From: an uncultured Bacillota bacterium
GTDB lineage: Bacteria; Bacillota; Dehalobacteriia; UBA7702
Reading direction: 5' to 3'
Length of the DNA stretch: 64,000 nucleotides
Assembly (NCBI GenBank): GCA_934702375.1
Contig: CAKUYE010000013.1
Coordinates: forward strand, 1 to 64,000
The notes under the pieces were generated by a model. The model saw only the letters and a program-made list of their open reading frames with translations, did not search any database and was not told where the DNA came from. Positions 58,457 to 64,000 of this stretch are shown piece by piece. The position numbers were made by a program, and so were the translations under genes. The first letter of the stretch is position 1. Each line of letters opens with the position of its first letter.

Positions 58457-58844
58457 GAAATCAATGATTTTTGATGCACAAATTTTCTCAGATCTTTGTG
58501 ACAGTAAAGAAATACATTCATGTGCCATTGTTACGTCGTTGAAAAAGGACCACATCATTCATTCATTTTGCGAAACCTTTTGCATTGAAATGAAAAAGGT
58601 TAGGGAAAACGTAGAGTTCTTTGTAGATGACGTGTTTCTAAATACAAGTACAGATACTCTTTCTTTGGTTCTTGCTCCTTCCCCTCATGAAAATGTGGAT
58701 TCTTACCGCATTTGCAAATCTTGTGATGCTGTACTTATCGTGGAAAGATACGGACATTCTCTCCATTATGTTTTTGATGAGATGATTGTTTTCTTGAGGG
58801 AACACAATTTCGACATACTTGGAGTAATAAGTATTACAGATTAA
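58446..58844 (+). CDS. Degenerate BY-kinase-like (CpsD/YwqD-type) protein without P-loop
   Basis: A 132-aa protein in the position of the CpsD tyrosine kinase. The C-terminal part, CDAVLIVERYGHSLHYVFDEMIVFLREHNFDILGVI, follows the pattern of the BY-kinase/MinD fold strand and helix. In the N-terminal part, ..CAIVTSLKKDHIIHSFCE aligns with the SxxxGEGKST loop position but has no Gly-Lys-Ser/Thr, and FFVDDVF stands where Walker A' (VLLVDAD) would be. There is no C-terminal Tyr cluster. It is much shorter than the usual 220-240 aa. Likely a catalytically dead structural partner of Wzz; unrelated origin is possible. Confidence 0.55.
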   Translation: MKNKKSMIFDAQIFSDLCDSKEIHSCAIVTSLKKDHIIHSFCETFCIEMKKVRENVEFFVDDVFLNTSTDTLSLVLAPSPHENVDSYRICKSCDAVLIVERYGHSLHYVFDEMIVFLREHNFDILGVISITD

Positions 58845-58868
58845 TTAGATCGCAGGAAGGTTGTTATA

Positions 58869-60392
58869 TTGTCTCGTACAGGTTATGCAATAAAAAATGT
58901 ATTTGTTGGCGTTGGTGGCCAGTTTTTTAGTATTCTGATTGGCCTTGTTACACGTATTTTTTTTGTACGTCTTTTAGCCCAAGAATATCTTGGGCTTAAC
59001 GGGCTTTTCTCGAGTATTCTAACGACACTGTCTTTTGTTGAGCTTGGGATTGGTCCTGCTATTGTGTATAGCCTGTATAAGCCTCTGGCAGAGCGGGATA
59101 ATGAACAAGTCAATGCATTAATGAATCTGTTCCGAAAGTCATATATTGCAATTGGTGTTGCCGTGGCTGCTATTGGGATTGCATTGACTCCATTCTTACC
59201 CTATTTGATCGAGGATATTCCGGAAAATATTCCTCATATCAATGCAATATATATTCTGTTTGTTGTTAATACTTCGATTTCCTACTTTTTTTCCTATAAG
59301 AAGTCTTTGATTATTGCTGATCAGAGGCAATATATTGTGACTGCGTGTCATTATGTCTTTTATTTCATAATGAATGCTCTGCAGATTGGCTTCTTGTACT
59401 TCACCAGAAGTTATTTTGTTTATTTGGTTATTATGATCCTATCCACCTTTATGGAGAATATCGTGATTTCTCAAATCGCGAGTCGAAAATACCCTGCCTT
59501 TTTGTCTGGTCACCCTTGTGCACTACGCAATGAATATAAGAATGAGATTATCATTAATATTAAAGCAATCATCCTTCACAAACTGGGTACCGTAATCCAT
59601 ACGGTTTCGGATAATCTGATCATGGGAAAATTTTTTGGATTAGTATCTGTTGCAATTTATTCTAACTATTTACTGATTATCACGCCGTTAAATGCTATTG
59701 GTGGACAAATCTTTTCGTTTACAGCAAGCCTGGGAAATTTAAAAGTAACATCCGAAGATGATCATGCAATTGATGTTTTTCGCATTATGGAGTTTGTGGA
59801 TTTCTGGGTTTATGCATTTTTTTCTGTTTGTCTGTTTGTTCTATTTAATCCTTTTATTGCAATAGCCTTTGGTGAAAATTTTCTGTTCCCGATGTTTACC
59901 GTGGCGCTTATTGTTCTAAGTTTTTATCTTGACGGAAGAAGAAAGGCATTGCTGTCCATAAAAGAGGGGTATGGTATATTTTATCCGGATCGGTATAAAC
60001 CCCTTGTCGAAGTTACTGCAAAAGTGCTGTTGTCGATTGGGCTAGCAATTCCCTATGGAATCAATGGTGTTTTCCTTGGCGGGATCCTGAGTCGCTTTGT
60101 GTGTATCGTTGTAGAGCCATATGTCGTATATAAATATGGGCTTGGCTGGCAATACTTAAGTAGCTATGTGAAACGATATATTATGTATTTTGCGGTGTTT
60201 GTAGCCCTTACCATAGTGACATATATAGCTGCTTCCCTTTGTGGTGATGGTGGACTCCTCCCCTTTGTCGGTAAAATGATGGTTTGCTTGGTTTTCCCAA
60301 ATATTGTTATTTTCCTCTTATTTCGAAAAACAACAGAATTTGCTTGGGTTTGGAATACCTTTAAAAAATTTATGAAAAAAATAAAGAAATAA
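58869..60392 (+). CDS. Wzx-type lipid-linked oligosaccharide flippase
   Basis: A 507-aa polysaccharide biosynthesis/MATE-like transporter with about 12-14 transmembrane helices. N-terminal FVGVGGQFFSILIGLVTRIFFVRLLAQEYLGLNGLFSSILT and ELGIGPAIVYSLYKPLAE are typical of the PST family. It would flip the undecaprenyl-linked repeat unit to the outside for Wzy. The start is TTG at 58869, 8 bases after AGGAAGG. It is the last gene of the cluster, before a terminator. Confidence 0.88.
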   Translation: MSRTGYAIKNVFVGVGGQFFSILIGLVTRIFFVRLLAQEYLGLNGLFSSILTTLSFVELGIGPAIVYSLYKPLAERDNEQVNALMNLFRKSYIAIGVAVAAIGIALTPFLPYLIEDIPENIPHINAIYILFVVNTSISYFFSYKKSLIIADQRQYIVTACHYVFYFIMNALQIGFLYFTRSYFVYLVIMILSTFMENIVISQIASRKYPAFLSGHPCALRNEYKNEIIINIKAIILHKLGTVIHTVSDNLIMGKFFGLVSVAIYSNYLLIITPLNAIGGQIFSFTASLGNLKVTSEDDHAIDVFRIMEFVDFWVYAFFSVCLFVLFNPFIAIAFGENFLFPMFTVALIVLSFYLDGRRKALLSIKEGYGIFYPDRYKPLVEVTAKVLLSIGLAIPYGINGVFLGGILSRFVCIVVEPYVVYKYGLGWQYLSSYVKRYIMYFAVFVALTIVTYIAASLCGDGGLLPFVGKMMVCLVFPNIVIFLLFRKTTEFAWVWNTFKKFMKKIKK

Positions 60393-60399
60393 GATTTTT

Positions 60400-60432
60400 T
60401 CAAAGCTTCCTTTGGGGAGCTTTGATTTTTTG
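60400..60432 (+). terminator. Terminator of the polysaccharide cluster
   Basis: TCAAAGCTTCC (60400-60410) pairs with GGGAGCTTTGA (60415-60425, G-C/G-T pairs throughout), followed by TTTTTTG, 8 bases after the flippase stop. Confidence 0.9.
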
Positions 60433-60489
60433 TTGCGTTTTTCTTTTGGCCGTGATATAGTGGATATAGTAATCTGCCGGAGGTGCAAA

Positions 60490-62397
60490 ATGGACAGACG
60501 CAGAGAGTATTTAGAAGAGAGATTAAAAGAGGCAGAGGCGAAGATTAAGGCTCAAAATCAGGTGATACGAAATTTAGAATTACGAAAAGAGCAGTACGAT
60601 TCTATCTTGGAAAGTATGTCTGAGCTTGTTGAGAGAACCGATCCGAACCTTAATCTTATTTATGTTAACAAGGCATTGTCTGATTTTTACGGTGAAACAC
60701 CGGAAAGTATGATTAATACAGATACCATGAAGCTTGTATGTCAAGAGGACCATGATGCGATTTATGAAATGATGCGAAATATTACTGTGGATAGTCCCCA
60801 TTACAAATATGAGTATCGTGTAAATATTAACGATCGGATTTATTGGATGGAAAGCGTTGGTCGTGGGTTTTATGATGAGGACGGGGAAATAATAGAATAT
60901 CAGGATGTCAGTCGTGATATTACCCATTTTAAAAACTTAGAGGAACAATTAAAATATCTTGTTGATATGCAAACAAAAAAATTGCAGGCAAGTAATTCGG
61001 AGCTACAACAAGTAAATAACTATTTGCATAGTATTTTATCCAATATTTCCGAAGGGATTTTAGTAATTAACAAGAATGGAGAGTGTGAGTTCTTAAATTA
61101 CGGCCCTAAGGATTTATGGAAGCACGCCAGCCAAGATATCAGTATATATTTTAAGGAATTATTAAATGATAAAAAGAGTAATGTAATCAATTGGATGTTT
61201 TTTAAAAAGCGACCGTTTTTCGATGCTGAGATGCACTTTGTTTCTCGGCGACGCGATCTTTTTTTTGTCGTTTCAGGAATGCCTCTTGATACCGGTGACG
61301 ATATGGTGGAAAAAAGTATATTGGTTTTAAAACCGGTTACTCAGGTACGTAAGATGGTAACTCAAATGAGTGGGAATCAAGCACGTTTTCACTTTAAAGA
61401 TATCATTACTATCAGTCAAAAGATGCAGGATGATATTTATTTGGCAAAGCAAGCCGCAATGAGTGATTGTAATGTTTTAATTGAAGGGGAGAGCGGTACC
61501 GGTAAGGAGCTTTTTGCCCAAAGCATTCATAATGCCAGCTTACGTCAGAATGGGCCATTTGTTGCGGTGAATTGTGGTGCGCTGCCTCGTGAGTTAGTTG
61601 CCAGTGAGCTGTTTGGTTATGCAGAGGGTTCTTTTACCGGTGCAAAAAAAGGAGGTAAACCCGGGAAATTTGAACTTGCTGATGGAGGCACTTTATTTCT
61701 CGATGAGATTGGAGATATGCCATTGGATCAGCAGATTGCTTTGTTACGAGTGATTCAAGAGCGCTGTGTTACCAGGGTTGGCGGCAATCGCAATATTAAT
61801 GTTGATGTCCGCATAATTTGTGCAACGAATCGTGATCTTCAGCGGGAAGCCAAAGAGAAGAGCTTTCGTGAGGATCTTTATTATCGATTGAATGTCATTA
61901 GTATTCATGTTCCGCCGTTGCGGGAGCGAAAAGATGATATTATGCCGCTATTCTGCTCTTTTTGGGCAAATGTTACCGGTGGAAAACCGGAAGATTTTTT
62001 ATCGTTATTGCAGCCTGAGGTCATTGACGTGTTGTTGCGCTATGATTATCCGGGTAATGTCAGAGAGTTGCAAAACGTAGCAGACCGTATGGTATATCTT
62101 TCCGACGGCGATGAAATCACCATGAAATACCTGCCTCAACATATTATAGATTCCGTTGTTGAAGTGCAAAATGCTTTAGCTGTAGTAGAAGATGTTTCGA
62201 CGGATTTTGTTTCTCCGGAAACATCTTTGCCCACGATCACCGATGTACGTCAGCGTAAACAGAAACAGATTCTTTTGCAGCAGCGGCAGGAACTATTGCT
62301 GGCATTGGAAAAGGAAAATGGTAATATTGCAGCAGCTGCTCGTCGTTTGGGTGTTTCGCGGACAACATTTTATCGAAAGCTGGATCTTACCGAATGA
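60490..62397 (+). CDS. Sigma-54-dependent activator with PAS sensor domains and Fis-type HTH
   Basis: A 635-aa enhancer-binding protein. An N-terminal coiled coil (about 3-35) leads to a PAS domain (about 40-155; NLIYVNKALSDFYGETPESM, YWMESVGRGFYDEDGE, VSRDIT), a second coiled coil and PAS-like region (about 165-280). The AAA+ domain has Walker A EGESGTGKE near 332, the sigma-54 contact loop as GSFTGA at 380-385, and Walker B LFLDEIGDMP near 405. The C-terminal Fis HTH is NIAAAARRLGVSRTTFYRKL (about 611-630). GGAGGTG supports ATG 60490. It lies directly upstream of a sigma-54 promoter and mttB, so it is probably their activator, sensing an unknown cytosolic signal. Confidence 0.93.
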   Translation: MDRRREYLEERLKEAEAKIKAQNQVIRNLELRKEQYDSILESMSELVERTDPNLNLIYVNKALSDFYGETPESMINTDTMKLVCQEDHDAIYEMMRNITVDSPHYKYEYRVNINDRIYWMESVGRGFYDEDGEIIEYQDVSRDITHFKNLEEQLKYLVDMQTKKLQASNSELQQVNNYLHSILSNISEGILVINKNGECEFLNYGPKDLWKHASQDISIYFKELLNDKKSNVINWMFFKKRPFFDAEMHFVSRRRDLFFVVSGMPLDTGDDMVEKSILVLKPVTQVRKMVTQMSGNQARFHFKDIITISQKMQDDIYLAKQAAMSDCNVLIEGESGTGKELFAQSIHNASLRQNGPFVAVNCGALPRELVASELFGYAEGSFTGAKKGGKPGKFELADGGTLFLDEIGDMPLDQQIALLRVIQERCVTRVGGNRNINVDVRIICATNRDLQREAKEKSFREDLYYRLNVISIHVPPLRERKDDIMPLFCSFWANVTGGKPEDFLSLLQPEVIDVLLRYDYPGNVRELQNVADRMVYLSDGDEITMKYLPQHIIDSVVEVQNALAVVEDVSTDFVSPETSLPTITDVRQRKQKQILLQQRQELLLALEKENGNIAAAARRLGVSRTTFYRKLDLTE

Positions 62398-62421
62398 TAA
62401 ATTATCGATTAAACCATGAAC

Positions 62422-62489
62422 GAACCGCATATGTTCCGAATATGTTGCAAATATGTTCTGTTAAAACGTTTTAGGAACATATTTGGTTC
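62422..62489 (+). promoter_or_regulatory. Candidate activator binding sites upstream of the mttB promoter
   Basis: GAACCGCATATGTTCC (62422-62437) and GGAACATATTTGGTTC (62474-62489) form an inverted repeat matching at 14 of 16 positions. Inside, TATGTT recurs at 62430, 62441 and 62452, exactly 11 bases (one helical turn) apart. The array sits about 125-190 bases before the sigma-54 promoter, the usual distance for enhancer sites. Confidence 0.65.
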
Positions 62490-62611
62490 ACAAAGAGTAC
62501 GGTGTTTCGGAGGGATATTTAGGCGAAAAAAAGTAGAATAAAAAGGAATTTAGACTTGGTACAGGAGCTTTCTTTAAAAAAGCGATTGTTGCAAGTCTAT
62601 TTTGTTTTTTT

Positions 62612-62627
62612 TGGCACGCTCTTTGCA
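62612..62627 (+). promoter_or_regulatory. Sigma-54 (-24/-12) promoter of mttB
   Basis: TGGCAC (62612-62617), five bases, TTGCA (62623-62627): the invariant GG and GC are separated by exactly 10 bases and every consensus position matches. Transcription would begin near 62638, giving a leader of about 148 bases before mttB. Confidence 0.9.
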
Positions 62628-62785
62628 TTATATAAAGGCATAAGGAACAAAAGCAACAAGGGATTCATGAAACATCGATGAAGTTGTTGAGAACTGCTAT
62701 TGTTGTCATTGGAAAGCTATTCGTTGTATAAATTTAGTTTGTTATTGGATTTATCCAAAATAATAAAAAAAGAGAGGTACAATTG

Positions 62786-64000
62786 ATGAGAAGAAACATT
62801 TCTTGTGGGCGTGGCCTTCTTTCCGGCTTCAGCCTAAACGTTTTCTCCGAAGAAGAGTGCGAACGAATTCACCTTGCGTCACTGGAGTTATTGGAAACGA
62901 CCGGTATTTTTTGCGAAAGCGATCGTGCCATCGAAATTTACGAGGCAGGAGGTTGCCGCATTGATCACGACAAGAAAAGAGTGCATATTCCTGCTTGGTT
63001 AGTAGAAGACTCTGTTCGTAAGGCTCCGCCCAGAGTTTTAATGGCCGGCCGTGATCCTCAAAATGATGTTGTTTTGGAAAGTGGTCGAGTAAACTTCCTT
63101 ACCTTTGGTCAGGGGATCAATGTTATCGATCCTTATAGCGGTGAACGTCGTCCTTCCGTAAAACAGGACGTTGCCGATGTTGCTCGTCTTGTTGATGCGC
63201 TTCCTAACGTAGATGTTATTGAAGATACTCTTTATTGCAGTGACAAAGACGAAAGAGTCGCCACCCTCCATAATGCGGAAGCCACTCTTACGAATACCAC
63301 CAAACATCAGAGTCAGGGGGCAGACAGTGCCCATCAGGCAAAGCTCTGTATCGAGATTGCTGCTGCCATCGTCGGCGGTAAAGATAAATTAAAATCTCGT
63401 CCGATTATTTCCGGCGGTGGTTGCCCTGTAAGTCCTCTTACTCTTCCTAAGGGCAACACTGAGCAGCTTATTGAATATGCATCGGCCGGTCTTCCCTGTA
63501 ATCCTTTGTCTATGGCCATGGCAGGTGGCTCTACTCCTGTTACTCTAGCAGGTACGTTGACCGTTCACAATGCTGAAATTATTTCCTATATCGTGTTGAT
63601 TCAGCTTGTAAATCCCGGTAATCCTTGTACCTATGGCAGTTCTACAACTGCAATGGATCTTCGTCGTGCCGTTGCATGCGTAGGTTCTCCTGAACTTGGT
63701 ATGATTTCCGCTGCTGTTGCCCGTATGGCTCAGTTCTATAAGATCCCCAGTTTTGTGGCAGGTACCTAGGCAGACAGTAAATTGTCTGACATTCAAGCAG
63801 GACACGAAAAAACATTAACAGCCATGTTGCCGGCGTTGGCAGGTGCCAACCTCATCTACGGGCTGGGTATGTTAGAATCCGGTATTACTCTGGGCTATGG
63901 CCAGATGGTTATGGACAATGAATTTGCCGGTATGATTCGCTATGCTCTTCAGGGTATTCCTGTAAATGACGAAACTCTCGATGTTGATTCTATTATTCGT
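62786..64000 (+). CDS. mttB: Trimethylamine methyltransferase MttB, pyrrolysine-containing (3' end outside window)
   Basis: Transfers a methyl group from trimethylamine to a cognate corrinoid protein (MttC). The N-terminal FSEEECERIHLASLELLETTGI, NFLTFGQGINVIDPYSGERRP, HQSQGADSAHQAKLCIEIAAA and SGGGCPVSPLTLPKGNTEQL segments are MttB-like. The frame meets TAG at 63767-63769 (codon 328) directly after FVAGT, and continues without a stop for 77 codons (ADSKLSDIQAGHEKT...) to the window edge with family-like sequence. Methanosarcina MttB carries pyrrolysine at the equivalent place (residue 334). ATG 62786 lies 8 bases after GAGAGG; the TTG just before it is a poorer choice. Driven by a sigma-54 promoter. 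Confidence 0.93.
63767..63769 (+). other. In-frame amber codon, inferred pyrrolysine
   Basis: TAG lies within the mttB frame at the position where pyrrolysine occurs in known trimethylamine methyltransferases. The reading frame continues with conserved sequence on both sides. Decoding requires PylT and PylS, which are not in this window. Confidence 0.9.
63771..63788 (+). other. Small stem-loop immediately after the amber codon
   Basis: CAGACA (63771-63776) and TGTCTG (63783-63788) form a perfect 6-bp stem with loop GTAAAT, starting one base after the TAG. It could be a local context element for amber decoding, but a short stem in coding sequence can also be chance. Confidence 0.4.

Noticed and set aside
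62786..63769. mttB as a truncated gene or pseudogene ending at TAG
   Set aside because: The frame stays open for 77 more codons with family-like sequence, and TAG sits at the known pyrrolysine position. Read-through is the simpler explanation.
1..64000. Insertion sequences, CRISPR arrays, rRNA or prophage genes
   Set aside because: No transposase, integrase, phage structural gene, regularly spaced repeat array or rRNA sequence was seen on either strand. The only sizeable repeats are the duplicated propeller genes and the 80-bp leader repeat.

Overview
The window looks like chromosomal DNA of an anaerobic, Gram-positive-type Bacillota (Clostridia-like) bacterium. The pointers are S-layer homology anchors, lipoproteins with lipoboxes, an LCP cell-wall transferase, a CDP-ribitol/LicD polymer cluster, the anaerobic (cobalt-early, Cbi-type) cobalamin pathway, and a trimethylamine methyltransferase gene with an in-frame amber (pyrrolysine) codon. 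Genus cannot be fixed from sequence alone. One theme links much of the window: making, regulating, possibly capturing, and using corrinoids.

Layout. 1-3.8 kb: the 3' end of a BCCT (betaine/carnitine/choline-type) transporter, a D-2-hydroxyacid dehydrogenase, two transcription regulators and three tRNA genes (Ser-TGA, Ser-GCT, Arg-ACG). 4.0-20.9 kb (minus strand): a 16-gene superoperon that starts at a promoter plus cobalamin riboswitch and terminator near 20.4-20.87 kb. It runs cobQ-cbiC-cbiD-cbiET-cbiG-cbiH-cbiJ-cbiA-hemA-sirC-hemC-cobA/hemD-hemB-hemL-cbiL-cbiF, so the early tetrapyrrole genes sit under B12 control. 20.95-25.9 kb (plus strand): a second cobalamin riboswitch drives cbiMNQO (cobalt ECF importer), cbiK (cobaltochelatase) and a cobD-type threonine-phosphate decarboxylase. 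25.9-30.6 kb: sbcD, sbcC and a VanZ-like membrane protein.

30.6-46.0 kb is the most unusual part. Two tandemly duplicated secreted beta-propeller proteins with S-layer anchors come first. A third cobalamin riboswitch with its terminator (36.18-36.41 kb) then leads a locus encoding a large membrane-anchored protein with Ig-like modules and a transcobalamin-like C-terminal (DUF4430) domain, a MoxR ATPase, a DUF58 protein, a transglutaminase-like membrane protein whose catalytic Cys is Ser, an alpha/alpha-barrel lipoprotein and a DUF4430 lipoprotein. The last two together resemble the two domains of animal intrinsic factor/transcobalamin, split into two genes. A UbiA-type prenyltransferase with its own promoter follows. 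My inference is that this is a B12-repressed cell-surface corrinoid capture system.

46.2-60.4 kb: a surface-polysaccharide cluster (LCP, CapD/PglF-like dehydratase, DegT aminotransferase, phosphoglycosyl transferase, two GT2s, LicD, TarI, TarJ, Wzy, Wzz, a degenerate BY-kinase-like protein, Wzx flippase). 60.5-64.0 kb: a PAS-AAA+-Fis sigma-54 activator, an array of candidate activator sites, a near-consensus -24/-12 promoter, and mttB, read through TAG at 63767-63769 and open to the window edge. MttB needs a corrinoid protein partner, so the B12 genes and the quaternary-amine genes fit one lifestyle. No IS element, CRISPR array, rRNA or phage gene was seen.
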